Shown piece by piece: positions 37,999 to 47,811 of a DNA stretch of 64,000 bases; within the stretch, counting starts at the first letter, position 1; each line of letters starts with the position of its first letter. The stretch is from positions 62,001 through 126,000 of the forward strand of contig DASXKV010000030.1 in the NCBI GenBank assembly GCA_036496605.1, given 5' to 3'. The stretch comes from Gemmatimonadaceae bacterium (lineage in GTDB: Bacteria > Gemmatimonadota > Gemmatimonadetes > Gemmatimonadales > Gemmatimonadaceae). A program made the translations under genes and the position numbers. A model generated the notes under the pieces. It had not been told where the DNA came from. It was given only the letters and a program-made list of their open reading frames with translations, and did not search any database.

Positions 37999-39828
37999 TC
38001 AGTACCCTGGATTCTGCGGGTACTTCGGGCCGACGACGACGCCGTCGATCTGCGACTGCGGAATCGGCCGCAGAATGTGCTTGGCAGCGACATTGGGGGC
38101 CGCGTGCGGATTGTACGCCTTCACGCGCCCCAGAAAGTAGTTGACTCCCGGCCGCGTGATGTCGTACCACCGCGTGAACTCGCCCGCGAGCTCGCGCTCA
38201 CGCTCCTCCATGACGTAATCGAGGGTCATCTGCCCCGGCGTCACATCGTAATCGGCCTTGTGCGCGGGGCTCGCCGCGCGTCGATGCAGCACCGTTATCA
38301 TCGCGGCCGCATCCGCTTGATCGCCTAACGCAACATCAGCCTCGGCCGCGACGAGATACATCTCGGCGAGACGAATGATCACCTGTACCTTGCCGCCCTG
38401 CTGCGCCGTCAGATTGGCGCGGAGGTTGTCCTGGAACTTCTTGAGCGACGGATAGCGCTGCCAGTTGAAGTAGCCGTCGTTCGCATTGTTGCGATCGCCG
38501 CAGTAGCCCGTGGTCGTGAAATCGGCTGCGGGATTGTCGATCTGCTGCGCGGGGCACGGCGTCAGGATCTGATACGCCTTGGTTTGTCGAGTTGCCGTCG
38601 GCACCCCGTACTGGTAGTAAACCGCTGCCGTATCGCCGGCGTTTTCCGTCGCACCGCTCGTGCACGCCGGGCAATTCGTCGTCGCGTTATGCACACCGTT
38701 GACGGTCGCGACCCACACCGTCTGGAAGGTGCCGTCGAAGCGCGTGTCGAGGATGTCGCTCGCGCCCGGCGTGCCGATCCACTTGTTCCAGATCGAGAGC
38801 TCGTACGGCGTCGGCATCATGCGACGGAACGGCCGGCCGTTGTTCAGATCGCGCGGCGTACCGACCCAGATGCCGTTGTTGTCGTACTGGCCCAGAAATA
38901 CCAGGTGCAGGTAGTTGTATTCGTTGTCGGCGTCGTATTGCGTGAGATCGTACGAGAACTGCACGGTGAAAATGAATTCCTTGTGGTTCTGCTGATAGCC
39001 GGTGTTCTCGCAGTAGCCAGTGCGTCCGGGATCGGCCGTCCGTTGCACGCACCAGAGATCGGCGAACACTGGCTCGAGGCTGTACGTGCCGGAGTTGATC
39101 ACGGCTTTCGCGTCGGCGAGCGCTTGTTGAAAGTCCGTCTGCTGGTTAGGCGAATCCGCGCGATACGCACGTGTCAGGTAGACCTGCGCCCGCAGTGCCT
39201 GCGCCGCCCCCTTTGTCGCACGGCCGTAGTCCGTCTGCGACACGGGAAGCAGCGTCATCGCCGTATCGAGATCGGCGATGATCAGCCGGTACACCTTCGC
39301 CGCCGAGTCGCGCACAGCACTCGCGACCACGCCCTTATTCTCGTGCACGTTCAGCGTCGCGTCGCCGAACTGGCGCACGAGGGTGAAGTAGTTGAGCGCG
39401 CGCAGGAAGTGCGCTTCGCCTAACAAACTGTTCTTGATCGTCGGCGGAATGCCCGTCGTTGCGGGCCCACGATCGAGCGCAGCATTGAGCGTGTTGATGG
39501 CTTGATACGCCGGGTTCCAGGTGTTGGCGAGCGGCGCAACGGTGGAATTCATCCCGCCGCCATAGCTATCGAAGTCCTTGTTGTTGGAGCCGGACTGATC
39601 GGCGGCCATCCAGGTGTCGGTTCCAACCTGTTGCAACGAGAGGAGCTGTTCGCGGCCGTAGTATCCGCGCAGCTGAGAGTAGGCGGAGACGATCGCAGAA
39701 TTGAGACCGTCGGGCGTGGAGTAGTACTGACTGCTCACGCCGGTGATCAACTTCTCGTCGAGGTTGGTGCAGCCGATCGCCGCGGCCACGAGCCCCAACG
39801 TCACAGTGGAAAGCAGAATGTGCTTCAT
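37999..39828 (-). CDS. RagB/SusD-family outer-membrane glycan-binding lipoprotein
   Basis: A 609-residue lipoprotein with signal MKHILLSTVTLGLVAAAIGC (Cys20). The N-terminal SusD-like TPR scaffold is visible (TWNPAYQAINTLNAALDRG, LLGEAHFLRALNYFTLVRQFG), and the C-terminal RagB region has VIIRLAEMYLVAAEADVALG and DYVMEERERELAGEFTRW. It would sit on the outer membrane over the SusC barrel and hand over xylo-oligosaccharides. It lies 31 bases after the SusC gene. Together they form the classic Bacteroidota-type pair, here outside that phylum if the lineage call is right. Confidence 0.93.
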   Translation of the reverse strand: MKHILLSTVTLGLVAAAIGCTNLDEKLITGVSSQYYSTPDGLNSAIVSAYSQLRGYYGREQLLSLQQVGTDTWMAADQSGSNNKDFDSYGGGMNSTVAPLANTWNPAYQAINTLNAALDRGPATTGIPPTIKNSLLGEAHFLRALNYFTLVRQFGDATLNVHENKGVVASAVRDSAAKVYRLIIADLDTAMTLLPVSQTDYGRATKGAAQALRAQVYLTRAYRADSPNQQTDFQQALADAKAVINSGTYSLEPVFADLWCVQRTADPGRTGYCENTGYQQNHKEFIFTVQFSYDLTQYDADNEYNYLHLVFLGQYDNNGIWVGTPRDLNNGRPFRRMMPTPYELSIWNKWIGTPGASDILDTRFDGTFQTVWVATVNGVHNATTNCPACTSGATENAGDTAAVYYQYGVPTATRQTKAYQILTPCPAQQIDNPAADFTTTGYCGDRNNANDGYFNWQRYPSLKKFQDNLRANLTAQQGGKVQVIIRLAEMYLVAAEADVALGDQADAAAMITVLHRRAASPAHKADYDVTPGQMTLDYVMEERERELAGEFTRWYDITRPGVNYFLGRVKAYNPHAAPNVAAKHILRPIPQSQIDGVVVGPKYPQNPGY

Positions 39829-39859
39829 GTGTCAGTCTCTTGGCTCAGTGAGTGGCGGA

Positions 39860-42800
39860 TCAGAACACGACGTTGGTACCGAGGAGCAGCGTGCGTAACG
39901 TGGGCACTGCTCCGCCAACCTCCGGGTCGATGCCGATGTAGTCGGAGTGGATGTAAGGGTCCTGCGCTGTGGCGTAGATCCGGAGACTCTGTAGGCCGAC
40001 GTGGTTCGCGAGACGCTGACTGATGGTGTATCCACCAGTGATGTTGCGGATACGCCAGTGCGAACCGTTGACGTACAGTCGAGTGGAGGCGTACAGGCGA
40101 TCGACACCACCGGTCGTCGGCGCCGGGTTCTTGTTCGTCGGGTTCGTCGGCGTCCAGTAATCCAGATCCGCGACATTGTTGAAGCGGCCGAAGTAGCTGC
40201 GCGGCGTTCCGTCTCGGAACAGGTAGTTCCATTTCCAGGTCAGTAAACCCGAAAGGTCGAATCCGTGGAACGTGAATCGGTTCGACCAGCTGGCTGTCCA
40301 GCCGGGATAACTGTCGCCGATGAACGTGCGATCGTTCGCGTCGATCTTGCCATCGCCGTTGATGTCGGCCACGCGCGGGTCGCCAACTTTGAACGTACTG
40401 CCGTTGGCGTTGAACTTCTTCATGAGCACAGTGTCCGCGTACTGCCAGACGCCGATGTACTTCCAGTCGTAGAACACTTGCCGGCTCACATCGAGACATG
40501 TCCCGTTCGCGAAGGCCGTCGGATTGCACAGACTGATCGGGCGTCCGACGAACCAGACGTTGCCAACGTCCTGCGTCGCGCCACTCGCGAGCGCCGTGAT
40601 CTCGTTCTTGTTCGTCGCCCAGTTGACGTCCATTGTCCAGGTCACGCCGCGCCAGTTCTGCAGGTTCGTCGTCGAGAGACCGAGCTCCAGTCCCTTGTTC
40701 CGCGTCGATCCGATGTTCTGCAGCGTCGACGTGAAGCCCGACGTCGCTGGCAGAAGGCGGGTGAGCAGCAGGTCGTGCGTATCCATCCGGTACGCGTCGA
40801 TGCTGCCGGTCACGCGATTGTCGAATAATCCGTACTCGACGCCGAGATCGGCCTGCGTCGTCTTCTCCCACCCGAGGTCGGGGTTGGGAATGGATCCGGG
40901 CATGTAGCCCCGCACCCGCGTCGTTCCGAACGTATAGAGCCGTGACGCGAGCGTCCCCTCGGTCGAATACGGATTGATCGCCGTGTTGCCCGTGTTGCCG
41001 ACGCTGCCGCGCACCTTGAGTGCGCTCAGCCACGGCACGTGTCGCATGAACGCTTCGTCACCGGCTTGCCATGCCAGGCCGACGGATGGGAAGTACGCCC
41101 ACTTGTGCCCCGGTGCGAGACGGCTCGATCCGTCGGCGCGCTCGGTGACCGACACCGTGTAGCGATCGAGCAAAGTGTAGTTCAGACGCCCCATGTACGA
41201 CTGCAACGCCCACTCTGAAATGAGACTTCGCTCATTGCCCGCCGTACCCGAACCCAGGTCGTACCAGAGCTGCGTCGGATACGGCAAGTTCGTGGCATAG
41301 AGTGAGTCTTTCGTGAACTTGTCGTGCTGAATGCTGTACAAGCCCGTGAGGTCGAACTGATGCATCCCGCGATACCGCTTGTTGAGGTGCAGGATGTTGT
41401 CGAGCGTATACGTGAAGTCGGCCTGATCGAACTGGCCGGCTTGCGGCGGCTGTCCCTGGTTGCTGCTGTTCGCGCCGAGATTCGCGCAGGTGCCGTGCGT
41501 CCACGGTCCGTTGAAGCAGCCATCGGTGAGCGCGGTATAGTCCGGTCCGAAGTTCATGCGATAACTGAGGCCGTCCGCGATCTGATACTCGGCGAATGCG
41601 GCGCCGAACACGCGATTGACGAGCTGTTGACGCACCACCGACTGCGCCTCGAGCACGGGATTGATGTTGAGCGGATCATCATCGGGTCGCGGATCCAGCA
41701 GGCCGGCCGAGTCGGGATTCGTGTAGTTGGTCGCCCGGCCCAGCGGCGTCATCGCGAGCGCATATCCATACGCGGCACCGCCCTCGCCCTGGTCCGTCAG
41801 AATCCGCGACAGGTTCGTCGTGAGGCCGAGCCGCAGCCGGTTTCCCGAATGATCAATCGACGCGAATGCCGAGCCGCGATTGTAACCCTGCCCCGGGATC
41901 ACCCCGACCTGGTCGAAGTAATTCCCGTTCACGGAAAAGCGCGTGTCGCCGCTTAGTCCGTTGACACCTGCCTGCACACTTCGCTGAGCTCCGTTGCGCA
42001 GCACCGCACGCTGCCAGTCGGTGGAGATGTTGCCGTTGATCGCGGAGAGCTGCTTGGCGGTGAACAGCTTCGCAAGGCTTGTGTCCTGTCCATTCGCCGA
42101 CGCCGCGTCCTTCATATACGCGACATATTGCTGGAGGTTCATCATCGGAATCAGCCGCAGCGGATCTTGCGAGCCGTAGTACGCATCGACGCTGTACGTC
42201 GAGTGCAGACGGCCGTCGTTCACACCCTTCTTCGTCGTTACGAGAATGACGCCATTCGAACCTCGGCTGCCGTAGATCGCCGTCGCGGCTGCATCCTTCA
42301 ACACTTCGATCGACTCGATCGTCGACGGGTTGAAGTCCTGAATGCCGCCGCCTAACGGCACGCCGTCCACGACGTACAACGGCTCATTGGATGCCGTGAG
42401 CGAGCGCACGCCGCGGACGCGCACATTCATCGGCGCACCCGGCTCGTTGCTCGACGCGACGATCTCGACGCCCGCGACGCGCCCCTGCAACGCCTTCATC
42501 GGGTCGGCGGTCGGGATGTCGTGCAGCTTCTCCGCCGTCACCGTCGACACAGCGCCGGTTACGGTCCGGCGCTCCTGCTCACCGTAACCGACGACCACGA
42601 CAGGACTGAGCTGCGTCGGCGTGAGCGTTAACGCGACGGTGGCCGTCTCGCCGGCGGCGACGGTGACGGTCGTCGTCGCGAGACCGTACCCGAGGCTTCG
42701 CGCCTGGAGCGTGTGCGTGCCGGCAGGCACATTAGCGATCGTGAATCGGCCGGCGGTGTCCGTCGTTGCTCCGCGCGCGAGCGCGCTGATGGAGATCTGG

Positions 42801-42925
42801 ATTCCACCGAGTGGTCGTCCGTCGACCGAGCTCACTTGCCCAGCGACGGCGCCGACTGCTTGCGCGGCGGCCGTCGCGCCCATGGCAAAGAGCATGAGAA
42901 CCGCGAATAATATCCGGCGTCCCAT
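39860..42925 (-). CDS. SusC/RagA-family TonB-linked outer-membrane transporter
   Basis: A 1021-residue protein; ATG 42925 has GGAGG nine bases upstream and a signal peptide (LFAVLMLFAMGATAAAQ), and a longer frame to 43054 is rejected. The CarboxypepD_reg-like domain spans about 25-105, the linker VVVVGYGEQERRTVTGA introduces the plug, whose signature is IESIEVLKDAAATAIYG then NGVILVTTKKG, and the barrel runs to the C-terminal LLGTNVVF. It is the first gene of operon A and imports oligosaccharides through TonB coupling; TonB/ExbBD are not in the window. Confidence 0.94.
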   Translation of the reverse strand: MGRRILFAVLMLFAMGATAAAQAVGAVAGQVSSVDGRPLGGIQISISALARGATTDTAGRFTIANVPAGTHTLQARSLGYGLATTTVTVAAGETATVALTLTPTQLSPVVVVGYGEQERRTVTGAVSTVTAEKLHDIPTADPMKALQGRVAGVEIVASSNEPGAPMNVRVRGVRSLTASNEPLYVVDGVPLGGGIQDFNPSTIESIEVLKDAAATAIYGSRGSNGVILVTTKKGVNDGRLHSTYSVDAYYGSQDPLRLIPMMNLQQYVAYMKDAASANGQDTSLAKLFTAKQLSAINGNISTDWQRAVLRNGAQRSVQAGVNGLSGDTRFSVNGNYFDQVGVIPGQGYNRGSAFASIDHSGNRLRLGLTTNLSRILTDQGEGGAAYGYALAMTPLGRATNYTNPDSAGLLDPRPDDDPLNINPVLEAQSVVRQQLVNRVFGAAFAEYQIADGLSYRMNFGPDYTALTDGCFNGPWTHGTCANLGANSSNQGQPPQAGQFDQADFTYTLDNILHLNKRYRGMHQFDLTGLYSIQHDKFTKDSLYATNLPYPTQLWYDLGSGTAGNERSLISEWALQSYMGRLNYTLLDRYTVSVTERADGSSRLAPGHKWAYFPSVGLAWQAGDEAFMRHVPWLSALKVRGSVGNTGNTAINPYSTEGTLASRLYTFGTTRVRGYMPGSIPNPDLGWEKTTQADLGVEYGLFDNRVTGSIDAYRMDTHDLLLTRLLPATSGFTSTLQNIGSTRNKGLELGLSTTNLQNWRGVTWTMDVNWATNKNEITALASGATQDVGNVWFVGRPISLCNPTAFANGTCLDVSRQVFYDWKYIGVWQYADTVLMKKFNANGSTFKVGDPRVADINGDGKIDANDRTFIGDSYPGWTASWSNRFTFHGFDLSGLLTWKWNYLFRDGTPRSYFGRFNNVADLDYWTPTNPTNKNPAPTTGGVDRLYASTRLYVNGSHWRIRNITGGYTISQRLANHVGLQSLRIYATAQDPYIHSDYIGIDPEVGGAVPTLRTLLLGTNVVF

Positions 42926-43108
42926 CAGTCGTACCTCCGAAAGCGTGATAGCGTGGAACGGAGAGACAGCGGTGCGAACGCGTACGGCCGCGAGCTTTTG
43001 TGCGTCGAGGGTTCCGCTACTCGACGGAAAATTGATAAGATGACACGGTGACACGATTCTATGATCACCGTCTTGGCTGTCAAGACGTCCACCCCTTCCG
43101 GAGGAGCC
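42926..43108. promoter_or_regulatory. Divergent control region of operon A and the acetylesterase gene
   Basis: This 183-base spacer lies between the SusC start (minus) and the acetylesterase start (plus) and must hold both promoters. A direct repeat of two 8-base units, TGACACGG then TGACACGA, lies at 43041-43056 and is a candidate regulator site. No perfect palindrome or confident -35/-10 pair was seen. Confidence 0.4.
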
Positions 43109-45067
43109 ATGCGGACCACCGCCACGTGCCTTTTCGCGGTCCTGACTCTGGCCACGGCCACCGTCGCACGCGGTCAGACTGCGGCGTCAGCCAGTGCCGC
43201 CGGCAGCCTTCGCATGCCGCGCATTTTTGCGACTGGGATGGTACTTCAGCGGAGCCAGCCGATCGGCCTCTGGGGTTGGAGCGCAGCCGGTCGCGAAATC
43301 GTCGCGCGCCTTGGGTCCACCTCGACGCGAACGCAGGCTGACGCGCGTGGAGCGTGGTCGCTCGAGCTGCCCGCACGCCGAGCCGGCGGCCCGTTTCAGC
43401 TCGTTGTTCGAAGCGGCAGCGACTCCATCGTCTTTTCCGACGTGTTGGTCGGCGACGTCTGGGTCGCGTCCGGGCAGTCGAATATGGAATTCGAGGTGCG
43501 GTCCGCGTCGAATGCGACGGAGGCGATTGCCGCGGCAAATGACTCCTCGATCCGCGAATTCAAGATTCCGAACTCATGGGCCAATGCACCGGAGGCCGAC
43601 CTCGCCGGCGGCCGCTGGCTGCCGGCCGATCGCGCGCACGTCGCCGACTTCAGTGCCGTCGCTTATTTCTTCGTTAGGCACCTCCGCCCAACCGTCGACG
43701 TCCCCATCGGGATCATCAACTCCACATGGGGCGGGAGTAACATCGAAACCTGGATCTCGCGCTCGGCGCAACATCTCACCGACAGTGCGTGGTCGGCCCT
43801 TCAGCAGGGTGAGGCGGCGCACGATCGGGCCGTCCGCGACTCCTTACGCGCGAAAGTCGGTCTCATGCTCCCGGAAATTGACTCCGGCCTGGTTGAAGGC
43901 AGCGCCCGCTGGGCTTCTCCCTCACTCGACGACCGGCTCTGGGCCGATATTCGAGTGCCTGCTTACTGGGAGAGTCAGGGCTACCCCAGCCTCGACGGCA
44001 CCGCCTGGTATCGCACCACATTCACGTTGGATTCGAGCGACGTCGCGAAGAACATAACGCTCACGGCTGCCGCCATCGATGATGACGACATCACCTGGGT
44101 AAATGGCGTGGAGGTCGGACGAACAACCGGCTACAACGTGCCGAGACACTATCACATTCCGTCAACGGTGGTGCATCCGGGGCCTAACGAGATCGCGATT
44201 CGCGTGGCGGACGGTGGCGGCGGCGGCGGAATCAATGGCGCGATCTGGCTCGACGTAGCTGGTAGCGCGCCGCGATCCCTCGCTGGCACCTGGAAGTTCC
44301 GCGTCGGACGCGTGGTGCTCGGCACCGACGGACAGCGGATCAACAAGATCCCGTCCGTTCTCTACAACAAGATGGTCTATCCAATCCTCCCGTACGCGAT
44401 CAAGGGCGTGATCTGGTACCAAGGTGAATCGAACGCGAACAACGCGCAACAAGCCACTGCTTATCGAGGGCAGTTCGCAACGCTCGTCGAGAGTTGGCGC
44501 CGCGCATGGAACGGTGGACGCGAAGCATTTCCTTTCCTCTGGGTTCAGTTGCCAGGATACGGCCGGCCGGACAGCGTTCCGCAACTGCATCCGGCGTGGC
44601 CGCTACAGCGCGAGTCGATGGACGCGGCGCTCACGCTGCCGCACACGGGCCGCGCGATCGCCATCGATCTCGGCGAGGCCGACGACATTCATCCGAAAAA
44701 CAAGGAGGATGTCGGTGCGCGGCTCGCGCTCGTCGGCCGAAGAGTGGCGTACGGCGAGCGCGTCGATGCCTCGGGCCCTCTGTATCGCGGCTTCGTGCTC
44801 CGCGGCGACACTGCCGTCATTTCCTTCGCAAGCGTCGGCGGACTACGAGTGCACGGTGATTCACTTGGCGGATTCGCCGTCGCCGGCGCAGACAGACAAT
44901 TCGTGTGGGCGTCGGCGCGTGTCGTCGGTGATCGCGTGTACGTATGGAGCGACCGTGTGAGAGTGCCCGCGGCCATTCGTTACGCATGGGCCAACAATCC
45001 GGATCGCGCCAATCTCTACGGAGCGAATGGCCTTCCCGCCGCGCCCTTCCGATCGGACCGGTGGTGA
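43109..45067 (+). CDS. Sialate O-acetylesterase-family esterase (probable xylan deacetylase)
   Basis: The ATG at 43109 follows GGAGGAG and opens a signal peptide (FAVLTLATATVARGQ); 652 residues. SASA-domain blocks are GDVWVASGQSNMEFEV with the nucleophile Ser near residue 124, GIINSTWGGSNIETW, GVIWYQGESNANN and the late DDIHPKNK with the catalytic Asp/His. A jelly-roll insert (about 255-345) holds a GlcNAc-type lectin-like fold (WYRTTFTLDSSDVAK). In xylan loci this family deacetylates glucuronoxylan, so that is the favoured role over sialic acid, for which nothing else is present. It is divergent from SusC. Confidence 0.88.
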   Translation: MRTTATCLFAVLTLATATVARGQTAASASAAGSLRMPRIFATGMVLQRSQPIGLWGWSAAGREIVARLGSTSTRTQADARGAWSLELPARRAGGPFQLVVRSGSDSIVFSDVLVGDVWVASGQSNMEFEVRSASNATEAIAAANDSSIREFKIPNSWANAPEADLAGGRWLPADRAHVADFSAVAYFFVRHLRPTVDVPIGIINSTWGGSNIETWISRSAQHLTDSAWSALQQGEAAHDRAVRDSLRAKVGLMLPEIDSGLVEGSARWASPSLDDRLWADIRVPAYWESQGYPSLDGTAWYRTTFTLDSSDVAKNITLTAAAIDDDDITWVNGVEVGRTTGYNVPRHYHIPSTVVHPGPNEIAIRVADGGGGGGINGAIWLDVAGSAPRSLAGTWKFRVGRVVLGTDGQRINKIPSVLYNKMVYPILPYAIKGVIWYQGESNANNAQQATAYRGQFATLVESWRRAWNGGREAFPFLWVQLPGYGRPDSVPQLHPAWPLQRESMDAALTLPHTGRAIAIDLGEADDIHPKNKEDVGARLALVGRRVAYGERVDASGPLYRGFVLRGDTAVISFASVGGLRVHGDSLGGFAVAGADRQFVWASARVVGDRVYVWSDRVRVPAAIRYAWANNPDRANLYGANGLPAAPFRSDRW

Positions 45068-45202
45068 GTGGTTGGTGATTGGTGGTTGTGATTGGTGGTT
45101 GGTGATTGGTGATTCGGATGGGCCGGCGAGCAAAGCTCGCCGGCTTTCCTTTTCCACCAGCTACCAACCACCAGCTACCGACCACCAGCTACCGATCACC
45201 AG
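45066..45202. repeat. Inverted tandem-repeat arms flanking a terminator
   Basis: The left arm repeats GTGATTGGTGGTTG-like 14-base units (about 45068-45115); the right arm has three copies of CCACCAGCTACC plus two bases (45154-45167, 45168-45181, 45182-45195) and a partial fourth. The arms are complementary over about 10-base blocks. The stop codon of the ABC ATPase gene (45189-45191) lies inside the third copy, so the repeat encodes the last residues of that protein. Confidence 0.65.
45122..45153. terminator. Intrinsic terminator between acetylesterase and operon B
   Basis: GCCGGCGAGC (45122-45131) and GCTCGCCGGC (45135-45144) form a perfect 10-base-pair stem with an AAA loop, followed on the plus strand by TTTCCTTTT. 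It terminates the acetylesterase transcript and, by its stem, may also help end operon B. Confidence 0.85.
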
Positions 45203-46691
45203 CCACGCCAAGTCCCGTCATCAGTCGAAGCAGCGCGTCCTGTGTCGCCGCTTCGCGCGGGACTTCGGCGACGATCTGCCCTTGACGCATGACGAGTATG
45301 CGGTGCGACAATGCGATCACCTCCGGCAACTCGCTCGAAATCAGCAACACCGCAGCTCCACGTGCAGCGAGGTCGTGAATGAGGCCGTGAATCTCCGCCT
45401 TTGCGCCGACATCGACTCCGCGCGTTGGCTCATCGAGGATGAGCACTCTCGCATTGGCTGCCAGCCAGCGCGCCAGCACGATCTTCTGCTGGTTCCCACC
45501 AGAAAGCCCGCCGACCAGTGCGTCGAGCGCCGAGGCGCGAATCCGTAGCTTCGTTGCGTAGGCCTCGCCGACGGCGCGCTCGTCGGCGCGCCGAACGATC
45601 CACAGGCGCGACAGCCGCTCGAGCATCGGCAACGACGTATTGTGCAGGCCGGTTTCGACGAGCACGAGTCCCTGACGCTTTCGATCCTCCGGTACGAGCC
45701 CAAGGCCGAGCCGGATGGCATCCTTCGGTTCGCGAATGTTCGCGAGAGCGCCATCGATGGCGATCGTACCGGATGTCGGCGCATCGAGGCCGAAGAGCGT
45801 CTGCGCAAGCTCCGATCGACCAGCGCCAACGAGTCCCGCCACGCCGACGATCTCACCCTCGTGCAGGGTGAGGCTCACGTCGCGAAATTTCCCGGCGACC
45901 GTCAGGCGTTCCGCGCGCAGCAGCTCCCTGCCCCGCGCCTTCTCGACGCTCGTCGGCAGGTACTCGCTCACCGCGCGACCGATCATGAGCCGGACGAGCT
46001 CCGCTTCCGGAAGCTCGCTCGCGGGGCGCGTCGCGACGTGCTGCCCGTCGCGCAGCACGCTGACGGTATCGCAGAGCCGGTAAATCTCCGGCATGCGATG
46101 CGAGACGTAGATGCAAGTCACGCCACGCTGCCCAAGCTGCGCGATCAATGCATAGAGCCGGTCGGCGTCCGCCTGGCTGAGGCTACTCGTCGGCTCGTCG
46201 AACACGATGACTCTCGCGCCGCCGCAGACCGCGGTCGCGATCTGCACGAGCTGTTGTTGCGCGATCGTCAACTCCCGCATCGGCGCGCGAACGTCCACCT
46301 CCGCGCCGATCTCGTCGAGCATCTCGCCCGCGCGCCGTTCCATCGCCTCGCGGTCCACGACACCGCGTCGCCGTGGCAATGCACCGAGCAGCAGATTCTC
46401 CGCGACGCTGAGATTCTCGCAGAAAGCGAGCTCCTGATGCACCATTCCCACGCCCGCTTGCAGGGCGTCGCGCGGCGAGTCAAAGCTCGCCTCACGGCCA
46501 TGGACGAACAGCCTCCCGCTGTCGGGGCGATGGATGCCCGCGAGGATCTTGCCTAACGTACTCTTGCCCGCACCATTCTCGCCGCAGAGCGCGTGACACG
46601 ACCCCTCGCCCACCTCGAGCGTGACCTCGCTCAGCGCCTGAACGCCGAGAAAGCGCTTCGTGATCTGTTCAAAACGAATGGCGGTAGTCAT
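45189..46691 (-). CDS. Sugar ABC transporter ATP-binding protein (RbsA/XylG type)
   Basis: A 500-residue tandem ATPase. The first nucleotide-binding domain has Walker A GENGAGKST (37-45) and Walker B VIVFDEPTSSLS; the second has the degenerate Walker A GLVGAGRSELAQT, the signature LSGGNQQKIVLARWLA and Walker B VLILDEPTRGVD. This duplication defines the CUT2 family importing monosaccharides such as ribose, xylose and galactose. Its place after xylose isomerase and xylulokinase favours xylose. It is the last gene of operon B, 42 bases after the binding-protein gene. Confidence 0.92.
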   Translation of the reverse strand: MTTAIRFEQITKRFLGVQALSEVTLEVGEGSCHALCGENGAGKSTLGKILAGIHRPDSGRLFVHGREASFDSPRDALQAGVGMVHQELAFCENLSVAENLLLGALPRRRGVVDREAMERRAGEMLDEIGAEVDVRAPMRELTIAQQQLVQIATAVCGGARVIVFDEPTSSLSQADADRLYALIAQLGQRGVTCIYVSHRMPEIYRLCDTVSVLRDGQHVATRPASELPEAELVRLMIGRAVSEYLPTSVEKARGRELLRAERLTVAGKFRDVSLTLHEGEIVGVAGLVGAGRSELAQTLFGLDAPTSGTIAIDGALANIREPKDAIRLGLGLVPEDRKRQGLVLVETGLHNTSLPMLERLSRLWIVRRADERAVGEAYATKLRIRASALDALVGGLSGGNQQKIVLARWLAANARVLILDEPTRGVDVGAKAEIHGLIHDLAARGAAVLLISSELPEVIALSHRILVMRQGQIVAEVPREAATQDALLRLMTGLGVAGDR

Positions 46692-46733
46692 CGACCGAAT
46701 AGCGCTGCCTGCTCAGCAGGGTAACTGCGCCGT

Positions 46734-47780
46734 TTACATCTTGAGATACTTCTGATCCACATTCGTAAATCCCCACGCCTGAAGCTGACGCGCCCATTCT
46801 CCCAGATTCGCCTTCGTGACGCGCACCAGCTCCATCGGAATGACCTGCGGCACGTCCTTCTTGAAGTGCACCTTGTCGACGATCGTCTGCACGCCCACGG
46901 AGCCCCACTTGTACACCGACTGCGCGAGCAGCACGGGCACCACGCCGCGGTCGACGTACGCCAACTCAGCCGGGAGCGCATCGACCGACGCGACCTTGAG
47001 CTTCGCGAAGTTCGCGTCGGTCAGGAGCGACTGCGCGAACAACGGCCAGCCGCCGACGAATGCCCACCCCTGAATGTCGGGATAGGCATTGTCGACGCGC
47101 ACGACCTCGGCCGTCGCGTCCTGTGCCGTCTCCACGTGATTGAACACACCCAAGAGGCGCATGCCGGGATGCTTCGCCGCTTCTTCCTTCGCGCCCTGCA
47201 CGCGCCGCTGGAGATTCGGCGCGTTCTGATTGCCGGCGAGAATCGCGAAGTTCCCTTTGCCGTTCATGACTGTCACGAGCTCGGCCATGGTTTGTTGGCC
47301 GGTCTTCACATCATCCACGCCGTAGTACGAGAAGCGCTTCGACTGCGGCGCATCGCTGTCGAACGTCATCACCTGAACGCCGCGATCGACGGCGTCGTTG
47401 ATGACGCCCGTGACCTTCCCCGCGTCCGAGCATGAGATGAGAATGGCGTCCACGCCGTCGTTCACCGCCTGTTGAATGCGCTGCGCCTGCACCTGCGCAT
47501 CCTCATCCGGCGGCGTCAGCCACAGAATCTCGATCTTCATGTGATTCTTCTCGCCGAGCTCCTTCGCGGTTGCCTCCGCGCCCGTACGCGCTGCGAGGAA
47601 TACCGGGTTCGTGGAGCTCTTCGCGATCATTGCAATGCGCAGGGTACTGTCGTTATGCGCCGCCCCCCCAGGCGCGCGCGCTACGCCCGCCTGGGATGTA
47701 TCCGACGTACTCTCCTTCTGACCGCACGCGAGCGCGGCTGTCGCGACAAGAGTTATCAGTGCTGCATTTCGAAGACGCAT
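46734..47780 (-). CDS. Sugar ABC transporter substrate-binding lipoprotein (CUT2)
   Basis: The ATG at 47780 follows AGAGAGG and gives 348 residues with a lipoprotein signal, ALITLVATAALACG, Cys19. The periplasmic-binding-protein type I fold is visible: RIAMIAKSSTNPVFLAAR, then GVDAILISCSDAGKV, VMTFDSDAPQSKRFSYYGVD and GNFAILAGNQNAPN. Relatives bind ribose, xylose or other pentoses/hexoses; xylose is inferred from neighbours. It lies between the permease and ATPase genes, a shuffled order compared with the common binding protein-ATPase-permease arrangement. Confidence 0.9.
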   Translation of the reverse strand: MRLRNAALITLVATAALACGQKESTSDTSQAGVARAPGGAAHNDSTLRIAMIAKSSTNPVFLAARTGAEATAKELGEKNHMKIEILWLTPPDEDAQVQAQRIQQAVNDGVDAILISCSDAGKVTGVINDAVDRGVQVMTFDSDAPQSKRFSYYGVDDVKTGQQTMAELVTVMNGKGNFAILAGNQNAPNLQRRVQGAKEEAAKHPGMRLLGVFNHVETAQDATAEVVRVDNAYPDIQGWAFVGGWPLFAQSLLTDANFAKLKVASVDALPAELAYVDRGVVPVLLAQSVYKWGSVGVQTIVDKVHFKKDVPQVIPMELVRVTKANLGEWARQLQAWGFTNVDQKYLKM

Positions 47781-47811
47781 TCGTTCCTCTCTCTGATTTG
47801 TCTTTCGACGT

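Noticed and set aside
43109..45067. Sialic-acid metabolism role for the sialate O-acetylesterase-family protein
   Set aside because: No sialidase, lyase or sialate transporter is nearby, whereas the whole context is xylan.
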